Shown: positions 8,261-15,770 of the stretch, piece by piece | How positions within the stretch are numbered: the stretch's first letter is position 1 | Layout of the letters: every line of letters starts with the position of its first letter | Assembly (NCBI GenBank): GCA_002393725.1 | Contig: DGTJ01000014.1 | Location: forward strand, 1 to 39,414 | Reading direction: 5' to 3' | DNA length: 39,414 nucleotides | Origin: Prevotella sp. UBA4339 | GTDB lineage: Bacteria; Bacteroidota; Bacteroidia; Bacteroidales; Bacteroidaceae | Made by a program: the position numbers and the translations under genes | Notes under the pieces: model-generated | What the model was told of the DNA's origin: nothing | Databases searched by the model: none | The model's input: the letters and a program-made list of their open reading frames with translations, nothing else

Positions 8261-8881
8261 TTATCTGATAAAATTCATCATCTGGAACTGCTCGCGTTCT
8301 GGGTAATTGGGATTACCGTTGGCATGAATCTTCTTTAGCAGCCAGGCCATGTTGTCGGCCAAGGTTCGCATGGTCTGCATACCCTCCGTGTCCTGTGTTG
8401 CCTCACCTGGTGCCATGCCGTAGGCGATGTTCCAGTATTGCGATGTCACTACAGGCATATTCTTCATCTCGAATAACATGTTCATCGTCTGATATGCAGC
8501 TGTAGCACCACCTCTGCGACAGATGGCTACAGCAGCAGCTGGCTTGTTCTGAACCTTAGCACCTGAGAAGAAGGCACGTTGCAGTACGGCCATCACCGCT
8601 CCATTGGGCTGGCCATAATAGACGGGCGAACCGATGATGAACGCATCGGTCTCATTGAGCTTTTCAACGATACGGTTGCAGACATCATCGTCAAAAACAC
8701 AGCGGCCGAGTTGTTTCATCTGGCACTGTCCGCAGGCTATGCAACCTCGGACGGGCTTGTTCCCGAGTTGCATGATTTCCGACTCTACACCATTCTTCTC
8801 CAGTTGCTTCGCAATCTCAGAGAGTGCGGTAAATGTGTTGCCATTCTTGTGGGCACTTCCGTTTAATAATAATACTTCCAT
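8261..8881 (-). CDS. NAD(P)H-dependent FMN reductase / flavodoxin-fold protein with four Cys
   Basis: A 206-residue flavodoxin-fold protein of the NADPH-dependent FMN reductase family (PF03358). The phosphate-binding loop is LNGSAHKNGNT (residues 6-15). GSPVYYGQPNGAV is the second FMN-contact loop. C47, C50, C53 and C61 in GCIACGQCQMKQLGRC have the spacing of the compact [4Fe-4S] motif of iron-sulfur flavoproteins (Isf), so it may transfer single electrons; a plain quinone or azo reductase is the alternative. It is cytoplasmic, with no signal. Gaps of 16 and 30 bases separate it from the flanking hydrolases. With the nitroreductase upstream, the cluster encodes two flavin oxidoreductases. Confidence 0.8.
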   Translation of the reverse strand: MEVLLLNGSAHKNGNTFTALSEIAKQLEKNGVESEIMQLGNKPVRGCIACGQCQMKQLGRCVFDDDVCNRIVEKLNETDAFIIGSPVYYGQPNGAVMAVLQRAFFSGAKVQNKPAAAVAICRRGGATAAYQTMNMLFEMKNMPVVTSQYWNIAYGMAPGEATQDTEGMQTMRTLADNMAWLLKKIHANGNPNYPEREQFQMMNFIR

Positions 8882-8911
8882 TTTTTTAGAGTTTATCCGA
8901 TATTTCTGTGT

Positions 8912-9853
8912 TTATTTGCTCTGCCTGAACAGCCAATCCCTGACGGCAGCAATCTTGTAGCCGTAATCAAACGATGCCATATGCTCCATGGCACGTCCTG
9001 TTTCCGGAAGTACACTTCCAGCCTCCCACTTGATGAAGTTGACGTTGCCGCCACGAGCAATCAATTCTTCTGCCAGTCGCTCCTGTTCCTGAGCGGGAAG
9101 TTTGGCACTCCATGATGCTGAGTCAACACGTGCATTGTTCTCCTTCAATACCTCAGCCAAATCTTTCATACCGCTGGAAGCCTTCTGGTCGCCGCCAGCC
9201 ACAATGTAGAAGAAATGTTTATTGCCGAAGTCCTGCATTTTCGAGGTATCCCACTGACTGCTGACAAACAGAGAAGCGGCAAAGAGGTCGGGATGCGTGA
9301 TGTTGAAATAGAACGACATCATACCACCCATCGACTGACCTGTGGTGTAGAGATGGTTGGTATCGACATTATACTCTTTGCAGACAGCTTCAAGCAGACG
9401 GATGGTCATCTCCACCTCGTCTGTGGTGCTCCAATCATCCTGCACGGCCCAGTCGGTATATTGCGGCACCAATACGAATGAAGGATGCTTCTGCTGGTCT
9501 CTATTTGAAGCGAACTCCAAGGCACCGTAGCCCTGCGTGAGTGGAGCCGTCACTTCCTTTCCTGCGGTACTGGCATCAGCCATGAAGAGCACTAATGGGA
9601 GTTTCTGACCTGACTCGGCACCTTCGGGAACCAGCAGATTATACTCCATCGTCTTGCCTGTCTGAGTGTCGTTGTACGTCAGTTGCTTGAACTTGCCCAG
9701 TGCCTCCTGCTTCAATGCCACGAAAACGCTGTCAGAATCTTTGTTAATCACCATGTGGTCACCTTGGCGAGTACCACGTTCGCCACCCTTTTTCTGGGCG
9801 CAGGCTGTCAGGCACATCACTCCTACCGCCAATAAAAGCATTACTTTCTTCAT
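8912..9853 (-). CDS. Lipoprotein alpha/beta-hydrolase (prolyl-oligopeptidase/esterase-like)
   Basis: A 313-residue alpha/beta hydrolase. The N-terminus is a lipoprotein signal with lipobox LTAC (Cys18); the residues after it (AQKKGG) are basic rather than acidic, so periplasmic placement is more likely than surface display. KLPLVLFMADAS leads to the oxyanion region, and S174 is the nucleophile in TTGQSMGGMMSF. A late His can be taken from AMEHMASF. Bacteroidota proteins of this form belong to the esterase/PHB-depolymerase-like group that trims esters from plant glycans or peptides; the substrate is unknown. The 73-base gap upstream (9854-9926) contains a small GGTCT/AGACC hairpin, and no clear promoter is seen. 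Confidence 0.75.
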   Translation of the reverse strand: MKKVMLLLAVGVMCLTACAQKKGGERGTRQGDHMVINKDSDSVFVALKQEALGKFKQLTYNDTQTGKTMEYNLLVPEGAESGQKLPLVLFMADASTAGKEVTAPLTQGYGALEFASNRDQQKHPSFVLVPQYTDWAVQDDWSTTDEVEMTIRLLEAVCKEYNVDTNHLYTTGQSMGGMMSFYFNITHPDLFAASLFVSSQWDTSKMQDFGNKHFFYIVAGGDQKASSGMKDLAEVLKENNARVDSASWSAKLPAQEQERLAEELIARGGNVNFIKWEAGSVLPETGRAMEHMASFDYGYKIAAVRDWLFRQSK

Positions 9854-9926
9854 GTTGTTTGTGGAGTGTTTCGAGTCATGCTCTGGTCTCTACCAAGACC
9901 TTTTTAATGAGACAATAAAAATCGAT

Positions 9927-10505
9927 TTATCTGTTTGTTTTATTTATCTTCTTAATCACTTTGGCAGGTACACCACCCACAATGGTGTTTGGCTCAACGT
10001 CCTTAGTCACTACGGCACCGGCGGCTACTACGGCTCCATCGCCGATGGTTACTCCAGCAAGAACTGTGGCATTGGCTCCAATCCAGACGTTCTTACCAAT
10101 GTGGATAGGAGCATAGCTCATGCTCTGACGCTGTGCAGGGTCAAGGTCGTGGTTGATGGTGGCAAGCACGACGTTGTGACCAATGAGTGCGCCCTCGTCA
10201 ATGGTTATGCCTCCCTGGTCTTGGAACTTGCAACCCATGTTGATGAATACTCGTTCACCAACAATGGTGTTCTTACCGCAATCCGTATGGAATGGTGGAA
10301 ACATCCCAACCGTCTTGGGCACATCACGTCCCCAAAGTTGCTCTAATAAATCGTGAAGTTCCTCGGGCGTGTGGTACTTGCCGTTAATCTCAGCCGTAAG
10401 CTTCAACGCCTCTTGCGACAGCTGATGAAACATCATATGGACATCAGAACCACCGATGACTGGCTTACCCGTTGCCATGTAATCTCTAAATTCCTGTATA
10501 GTCAT
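9927..10505 (-). CDS. maa: Sugar O-acetyltransferase (maltose acetyltransferase type)
   Basis: A 192-residue left-handed beta-helix acyltransferase of the maltose/galactoside O-acetyltransferase family. It transfers acetyl from acetyl-CoA to a sugar hydroxyl. The Maa-type N-terminal helical part runs to about residue 60. The hexapeptide repeats follow, and the loop INHDLDP contains H119, the expected catalytic base. VWIGANATVLAGVTIGDGAVV and the VGGVPAKVIKKI end are typical. Length agrees with E. coli Maa (183). Its ATG lies one base after the carbonic anhydrase stop, so the two are co-translated. The true acceptor sugar is not shown by the sequence. Confidence 0.88.
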   Translation of the reverse strand: MTIQEFRDYMATGKPVIGGSDVHMMFHQLSQEALKLTAEINGKYHTPEELHDLLEQLWGRDVPKTVGMFPPFHTDCGKNTIVGERVFINMGCKFQDQGGITIDEGALIGHNVVLATINHDLDPAQRQSMSYAPIHIGKNVWIGANATVLAGVTIGDGAVVAAGAVVTKDVEPNTIVGGVPAKVIKKINKTNR

Positions 10506-10506
10506 T

Positions 10507-11049
10507 CTATCGTACTTCGTCTAATGCTCCTGTTTCTGAATCAATGATAAAGCCACGTACCACAATATCTTTGGGGACAAGCGGGTGTGTCTTGATAGTC
10601 TCAACGGTATTCTTTACCGATGTGGGCGTGTCTTTGAATCCCTCCAGCCAATGATGCAAGTCGATGCCGCATTTTTGGATAGTGTCAAGTGTATCGTCCG
10701 TCACGCCACGGGCTATCATCTCATGGTGGAAATGCTCAAAGCTCATGTGACAAGCACCGCAATGAGAGTGAGCCACCACCATGATTTCCTCCACACCTAA
10801 CTCATAGATGGCAACAATGAGGCTGCGCATGGCTGAGTCAAAAGCGGAGATAACCAGTCCTCCAGCGTTCTTGATAATCTTGGCATCGCCGTTCCTCAGC
10901 CCGAGTGCAGCAGGGAGCAGTTCGGTCAGGCGGGTGTCCATACATGACAATACAGCCAGTTTTTTGTCTGGGTACTTGTCTGTGATATACTTCTCGTAGC
11001 CCTTGTCTGCTACAAAAGTCTTGTTGTAGTCAATAATCTGGTCAATCAT
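10507..11049 (-). CDS. Beta-class carbonic anhydrase
   Basis: This 180-residue enzyme interconverts CO2 and bicarbonate in the cytoplasm. Zinc ligands are C36 in LSCMDTR, H94 and C97 in AHSHCGAC, and the D38-R40 dyad needed for opening the site is present. The AGGLVISAF segment is standard for the small YvdA-like subgroup of beta enzymes. It is followed one base later by the acetyltransferase gene and preceded by the YqiA-DUF1653 fusion 19 bases upstream. Nothing is missing from the active site. Confidence 0.9.
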   Translation of the reverse strand: MIDQIIDYNKTFVADKGYEKYITDKYPDKKLAVLSCMDTRLTELLPAALGLRNGDAKIIKNAGGLVISAFDSAMRSLIVAIYELGVEEIMVVAHSHCGACHMSFEHFHHEMIARGVTDDTLDTIQKCGIDLHHWLEGFKDTPTSVKNTVETIKTHPLVPKDIVVRGFIIDSETGALDEVR

Positions 11050-11068
11050 ATATGAAGTGTATTGTAGG

Positions 11069-11881
11069 TTATTTGTCTATTTCTGTGAATCGCGGGAATT
11101 TGTGTCCGTCACGCTCAATGGTCTCAAAGAACATCTTCTCTGGCCGCACCCAATACTGTCCATCGCCATAAAGAGCTTGGTATATAACCATCCGTTCCTT
11201 GGTCTCTGAATCAAATGCTGTTCGGACAAAGCGATACATTCCACCCTTGAAGTGGCGGAAGTATCTGCGACCGTCCTCTGGCAAAGGATATTGCATAAGC
11301 ATCTTCTCAGCCAACGGCACATACCATGTGCCGACTTCATCTGCTGTTGGCGTGTGCCCTCCAGGGAAGTGAAAGGATTGATTGTAGTGTTCTAAGAAGA
11401 GAGGTTCAAAGTGCGCAAGGGTATCTTTCTCTCCAAATAGTCCCCAGATGCGGTCTCTATAATATGGATTGCAGTAATTAAACTGTATGGCTTCCAACTC
11501 AGCAAACTCGTTAATCAAGGCTTCGTCAATGATAAAATCCTGCTTCCCGTCATTGCGAGGCGACTTGTACTGATGTGCGCCAATTCGCTGTTTCAGGAAC
11601 TCCGTCATCTGAAAATGCGGATTGCCAAGCAATGCAGGTATACCTACAATGGGTGCCAGCATCTGTGCATAGAACGAGCCACAGCTATTGCCGACCAGCA
11701 GGTCTGGCTTCTCTTTGTCTATCAAGTCACGGATAAAGTTGATGGCTACTTTCGGGTGTATCGGAATATCTGGCGTAATTAGTTCTGCACGATTCTCGAA
11801 AGATTCGCGTAAAGCCAATGCTGGTATGCACTGACCACTGGCGAAGAAGCCATGAAGGAATAATATCTTCTTCATACCCAA
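11069..11881 (-). CDS. YqiA-like alpha/beta-hydrolase fused to a C-terminal DUF1653 domain
   Basis: Residues 1-195 are a YqiA/YcfP-like alpha/beta hydrolase: ILFLHGFFASGQ at 6-17, nucleophile S66 in VGNSCGSF, acid D153 in GLFGEKDTLAHF and H176 in FPGGHTPT. Residues about 207-256 are a complete DUF1653 domain: RYFRHFKGGMYRFVRTAFDS, SETKERMVIYQALYGD and WVRPEKMFFE. DUF1653 is usually a free-standing protein of about 70-90 residues. Both halves look intact, so this is a real fusion and not a frameshift artefact. The ATG overlaps the end of the nitroreductase gene by 10 bases. E. coli YqiA is reported as a weak esterase; the role of DUF1653 is unknown. Confidence 0.85.
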   Translation of the reverse strand: MGMKKILFLHGFFASGQCIPALALRESFENRAELITPDIPIHPKVAINFIRDLIDKEKPDLLVGNSCGSFYAQMLAPIVGIPALLGNPHFQMTEFLKQRIGAHQYKSPRNDGKQDFIIDEALINEFAELEAIQFNYCNPYYRDRIWGLFGEKDTLAHFEPLFLEHYNQSFHFPGGHTPTADEVGTWYVPLAEKMLMQYPLPEDGRRYFRHFKGGMYRFVRTAFDSETKERMVIYQALYGDGQYWVRPEKMFFETIERDGHKFPRFTEIDK

Positions 11882-12555
11882 TCAAAGTTTTCCTTCCCAG
11901 CACCTAACTCAAAATGATATTTGGCAATGCCTAAGTCCATCTGCGTATAGCCAATCATGGAGAGCCCTTTCTTAGCTCGTACCTGATGGCGGTTGTTGTT
12001 CATGCCGACATACTCAAACGAAAACTTTTGCTGGTTCACGGCTGTTGGAGCAAGCAAGGCAGCTTCAACACCCTTCTTGAACCACGAAGGCGTGATGTCG
12101 CTGGCATTGCTGACATCCTCCACGCTCTTGATCTTGTGAGGGACACCCTGTGTCTCTCCATAGCCAAGTGCAATCATACAGACGAGTTTTTCATCTTTGC
12201 CGACATTGTACGCCTCTGGAACCTTACGATACGAGAGTCCTACCCAACAGGTGTTGAGTCCCAATGTCTGGGCATAAAGGACGATTTGCTCCCCATAATA
12301 GCCCACTCGCTCATCGAGGTCTTTGGCCTTCTTACCAACCATCACAAGATAGTTCTTGACTCCGCTGAAAGAACCATACGACAGCATTCCTGTGAATGCT
12401 GTCGTCTCGTTCTGTACCAGCTGAATGTTTAGATTGCCAATCTTGTTGCACTCCGTGATTTTATCCTGGAGAGCAGCAATGATGTCGGCAGGAATTTCCT
12501 TGTCGAGGTACTTCCGTACACTATGACGTGCAGATATGGCTTCAAGTAGGGTCAT
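11872..12555 (-). CDS. Nitroreductase-family FMN oxidoreductase
   Basis: A 227-residue protein of the nitroreductase superfamily, in the TM1586-like subgroup (PF14512). The N-terminal ISARHSVRKYLDKEIP is the FMN-phosphate-binding segment. YYGEQIVLYAQTLGLNTCWVGLSY is the central helix and strand, and IALGYGETQGVPHKIK follows. The second half, with GVEAALLAPTAVNQQKF, repeats a flavin-contact motif as expected for this double-lobed subgroup. It reduces nitro compounds, quinones or flavins with NAD(P)H; the physiological substrate is unknown. It overlaps the next gene by 10 bases and is preceded by a short coding remnant whose stop is 9 bases upstream. Confidence 0.85.
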   Translation of the reverse strand: MTLLEAISARHSVRKYLDKEIPADIIAALQDKITECNKIGNLNIQLVQNETTAFTGMLSYGSFSGVKNYLVMVGKKAKDLDERVGYYGEQIVLYAQTLGLNTCWVGLSYRKVPEAYNVGKDEKLVCMIALGYGETQGVPHKIKSVEDVSNASDITPSWFKKGVEAALLAPTAVNQQKFSFEYVGMNNNRHQVRAKKGLSMIGYTQMDLGIAKYHFELGAGKENFDWV

Positions 12556-12563
12556 TTCTTTTT

Positions 12564-12752
12564 TTACTGATTGTCTTCAACTTTGTTGTCCTGGCTATTC
12601 TTCCTTTCTCCTTTCTTCTTGATTGGGTCGGAATATTTGCCAAGGTTCAGATTGATGCCATACTTGTTCAGTATGCGGAACACTGAACTGCGACTGTGGA
12701 AACCGCCTTGCCTTCCGACATCTTTCCGACATTCTTTCCGACATTCATCATC
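12564..12752 (-). pseudogene. Short coding remnant with a 12-base tandem repeat
   Basis: The minus strand is open for about 62 codons from the stop at 12755 to the stop at 12564, without an in-frame ATG. The conceptual product ends with a basic tail after SSVFRILNKYGINLNLGKY, which looks like a helix-turn-helix-like fragment; I do not recognise the family. The upstream part contains about two and a half copies of GAATGTCGGAAA (12712-12747). In the neighbouring frame an ATG-initiated peptide (ATGATGAATGTC) ends after 27 codons, so a slip in the repeat could have split a real gene. This is the main content of the 337-base gap 12556-12892, with the hairpin below. Confidence 0.4.
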
Positions 12753-12821
12753 TTAATAAACTTAGTTCGTTGCACCATCACCTGTATGCCACCGCAAAAA
12801 GTATTGAATGTATCTTCATTT

Positions 12822-12876
12822 ACAAAGTTAGGCGAAAGGTCCCGAACTCATAGGGACTTCCGCCTAACTCGTTTGT
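12822..12876 (-). terminator. Long imperfect hairpin downstream of ppdK, probable terminator
   Basis: ACAAAGTTAGGCG...GGTCCC (12822-12843) pairs with GGGACTTCCGCC...GTTTGT (12853-12876), with an 8-base perfect core GTTAGGCG/CGCCTAAC and a loop of about 8 bases. It begins 17 bases after the ppdK stop. The T run after it on the minus strand is weak (ACTTTGTAAAT), so it may act as an mRNA 3' stabiliser. Confidence 0.55.
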
Positions 12877-12892
12877 AATCAAGATTCGTCGA

Positions 12893-15613
12893 TTATTCCT
12901 CGACTGCTGCCTGCGCGGCGGCCAGACGTGCGATAGGCACACGGAATGGAGAACAAGAAGCGTAGTTCATGCCAATCTTAGCGCAGAACTTAACAGAACT
13001 TGGCTCACCACCATGCTCACCACAGATACCGCAACGCAGATCTGGACGAACCTCACGACCAGCTTTGACAGCATACTTAATAAGCTTGCCGACACCCTTC
13101 TGGTCAAGTACCTGGAATGGATCAACTTTAAGAATCTTCTTGTCAAGGTATACTGGCAGGAACGATGCTATATCGTCACGGCTGTAACCGAAAGTCATCT
13201 GAGTCAGGTCGTTAGTACCGAATGAGAAATACTGAGCCTCTGTAGCGATGCGATCTGCTGTAAGGGCTGCACGTGGGATCTCAATCATTGTACCAATCTC
13301 GAACTCAACCTCTATGCCATACTCCTGGAATACTTCCTTAGCAGCATACTGAATAACCTCCTTCTGCTGCTTCAGCTCATAGAGTGTACCAATCAGCGGA
13401 ACCATGATCTCTGGCATTGGGTTCTTACCTTCTTTCTTCAACTCGCAGGCAGCACCAAGGATTGCCTTTGTCTGCATAGCGGTAATCTCAGGGAATGTGA
13501 TACCCAGACGGCATCCACGATGACCCAGCATTGGGTTGTTCTCTGCAAGAGAGTCAACACGGCGCTTGATATCCTCTACGCTGACACCCATCTCCTTAGC
13601 CATCGTCTCCTGACCAGCAATATCATGGGGAACGAACTCATGGAGAGGAGGATCGAGCAGACGGATGTTCACGGGCAGACCGTCCATAGCTTCGAGGATA
13701 CCCTTGAAGTCAGCCTTCTGATAAGGCAGAAGCTTAGCAAGAGCCTTCTCACGTCCGGCAACACTGTCAGCCAGGATCATCTCACGCATAGCGATGATCT
13801 TCTTATCCTCGAAGAACATGTGCTCTGTACGTGTCAGACCGATACCCTTTGCACCGAAATCACGAGCCAACTTAGCATCGTGTGGAGTGTCGGCATTTGT
13901 GCGAACCTGCAGCTTAGTGTACTTGTCGCAGAGATCCATCAGTTCCTTGAAGTCACCGCTGAGTTCTGCAGCCTTTGTTGGAACCTCACCAGCATATACC
14001 TGACCAGTAGAACCATTCAGAGAGATGTAGTCACCCTCCTTATATACAACACCGTCAATCTCAACAGTCTTCTCCTTATAACTTACATTCAGTGAACCAA
14101 CACCAGAAACGCAACACTTACCCATGCCACGAGCCACAACGGCAGCGTGAGAGGTCATACCGCCACGAGCTGTCAGGATACCTTCAGCAGCTGACATACC
14201 AGCAAGATCCTCAGGAGATGTCTCAATACGAACGAGCACGACCTTGTGACCATCCTTATGCCAAGCCTGAGCATCGTCAGCGTGGAACACAATCTGACCG
14301 CAGGCAGCACCAGGAGAAGCAGGCAGACCCTGAGCGATCACCTTAGCCTGAGTGAGCGCCTTCTTATCAAATACAGGGTGCAGCAACTCATCGAGCTTCT
14401 GAGGCTCGCAGCGCAGAATGGCTGTCTTCTCGTCGATCATACCCTCATGGAGCAGGTCGATGGCAATCTTAACCATAGCAGCACCTGTGCGCTTACCATT
14501 ACGTGTCTGGAGGAACCAGAGTTTACCTTCCTGCACGGTGAACTCCATATCCTGCATATCATGATAGTGATGCTCCAGCTTGTCCTGGATACCATTCAGC
14601 TCAGCATATATCTCTGGCATAGCTTCTTCCATTGAAGGATACTTGGCAACGCGGTCTTCCTCAGAGATACCGGCACGCTCTGCCCAGCGCTGAGAGCCGA
14701 TCTTGGTAATCTGCTGTGGAGTACGGATACCTGCCACAACATCCTCACCCTGGGCATTCACCAGATACTCACCATTGAACAGGTTTTCACCATTGGCTGC
14801 ATCACGGCTGAAGCAAACACCAGTAGCAGAGGTATCACCCATGTTACCGAATACCATAGCCATAACTGACACAGCGGTACCCCACTCGTCGGGGATTCCT
14901 TCCATCTTACGATAGAGGATAGCACGCTCGTTCATCCAAGAACGGAACACTGCGCAGATAGCACCCCAGAGCTGCTCGATTGGATCATTCGGGAAATCCT
15001 TACCAGTGCGCTCCTTAATAGCTTCCTTGAAGAGTTTAACCAACTTCTTCAGCTCATCAACGTTAAGGTCCTTGTCAAGCTTCACGCCACGCTCTTCCTT
15101 CACCTTCTCGATGATTTCTTCGAATGGATCGATATCAGTCTTGTTGACTGGCTTCATCTCAAGAACCACGTCACCGTACATCTGTACGAAACGACGATAG
15201 CTGTCATATACGAAGTGAGGATTATTAGTTTTCTTTACCATACCCTCAGCCACCTCGTCATTCAGACCGAGGTTCAGGATCGTATCCATCATGCCAGGCA
15301 TTGAGGCACGGGCACCAGAACGTACAGAAACAAGCAGAGGATTCTCCTTGTCACCGAACTTTGAGTTCATCAGACCCTCAATGTGCTTAACAGCAGCAGT
15401 CACGTCATCATTCAGTAACTCCATAATCTTCTGCTGACCTACCTGATAGTACTCGTTACAGCAGTCTGTCGTGATTGTGAAACCTGGAGGAACGGGAACT
15501 CCGATCAAGTTCATCTCAGCAAGGTTCGCACCCTTACCGCCCAGTTCCTCACGCATCTTTGCATTACCTTCGGCCTTACCGTTTCCGAAGAGGTAAACTC
15601 TTTTCTGACTCAT
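12893..15613 (-). CDS. ppdK: Pyruvate, phosphate dikinase
   Basis: This 906-residue enzyme interconverts pyruvate + ATP + phosphate and phosphoenolpyruvate + AMP + PPi, the usual PEP/pyruvate node of Bacteroidales. The N-terminal ATP-grasp domain starts VYLFGNGKAEGNAKMR and contains GGKGANLAEMNLIGVPVPPGFT. The swivelling phosphohistidine domain carries H489 in GGMTSHAAVVARGMGK. The C-terminal PEP-binding barrel includes GLTRTEHMFF, MLGHRGCRLG, FSFGTNDLTQMTFGYSRDD and the RCGICGEHGG Cys region near the end. Length and all domains are complete. The leader is about 60 bases and carries a TAATTTTG element; the gene is divergent from rlmD. Codon bias looks strong, consistent with high expression. 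Confidence 0.97.
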   Translation of the reverse strand: MSQKRVYLFGNGKAEGNAKMREELGGKGANLAEMNLIGVPVPPGFTITTDCCNEYYQVGQQKIMELLNDDVTAAVKHIEGLMNSKFGDKENPLLVSVRSGARASMPGMMDTILNLGLNDEVAEGMVKKTNNPHFVYDSYRRFVQMYGDVVLEMKPVNKTDIDPFEEIIEKVKEERGVKLDKDLNVDELKKLVKLFKEAIKERTGKDFPNDPIEQLWGAICAVFRSWMNERAILYRKMEGIPDEWGTAVSVMAMVFGNMGDTSATGVCFSRDAANGENLFNGEYLVNAQGEDVVAGIRTPQQITKIGSQRWAERAGISEEDRVAKYPSMEEAMPEIYAELNGIQDKLEHHYHDMQDMEFTVQEGKLWFLQTRNGKRTGAAMVKIAIDLLHEGMIDEKTAILRCEPQKLDELLHPVFDKKALTQAKVIAQGLPASPGAACGQIVFHADDAQAWHKDGHKVVLVRIETSPEDLAGMSAAEGILTARGGMTSHAAVVARGMGKCCVSGVGSLNVSYKEKTVEIDGVVYKEGDYISLNGSTGQVYAGEVPTKAAELSGDFKELMDLCDKYTKLQVRTNADTPHDAKLARDFGAKGIGLTRTEHMFFEDKKIIAMREMILADSVAGREKALAKLLPYQKADFKGILEAMDGLPVNIRLLDPPLHEFVPHDIAGQETMAKEMGVSVEDIKRRVDSLAENNPMLGHRGCRLGITFPEITAMQTKAILGAACELKKEGKNPMPEIMVPLIGTLYELKQQKEVIQYAAKEVFQEYGIEVEFEIGTMIEIPRAALTADRIATEAQYFSFGTNDLTQMTFGYSRDDIASFLPVYLDKKILKVDPFQVLDQKGVGKLIKYAVKAGREVRPDLRCGICGEHGGEPSSVKFCAKIGMNYASCSPFRVPIARLAAAQAAVEE

Positions 15614-15673
15614 ACGTTTGAATAGTTTATACGTTTATTATTATGCTTATAAATTGTTTTAATTCTAATTCTG

Positions 15674-15681
15674 CAAAATTA
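15674..15681 (-). promoter_or_regulatory. -7 element of ppdK promoter
   Basis: TAATTTTG on the minus strand matches TAnnTTTG, about 60 bases ahead of the ppdK ATG. The -33 element is weak (CTTG about 20 bases further upstream). Confidence 0.5.
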
Positions 15682-15744
15682 CAAATTTCTCTGCACATAC
15701 GCAAGAAAAATGCGCAAAATCTTTATTCTTTAGAGTTTTTTTTG

Positions 15745-15752
15745 TAATTTTG
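15745..15752 (+). promoter_or_regulatory. -7 element of rlmD promoter
   Basis: TAATTTTG matches TAnnTTTG, 18 bases before the ATG at 15771. This placement rules out the in-frame TTG at 15750 as start, because it lies inside the promoter. Confidence 0.6.
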
Positions 15753-15770
15753 CCCCTCAAATTAAGAGAT

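Noticed and set aside
9880..9905. GGTCT/AGACC hairpin followed by T run on the plus strand
   Set aside because: Only 5 base pairs, and the T run is on the strand with no upstream plus-strand gene to terminate.
12823..12830. TAACTTTG on the minus strand as promoter for the nitroreductase
   Set aside because: It lies within the stem of the ppdK hairpin and has no TTTG at 19-20 bases upstream, so a chance match is more likely.
13520..14095. Plus-strand frame of 191 codons inside ppdK
   Set aside because: Antisense to a highly conserved enzyme region, with no recognisable product.
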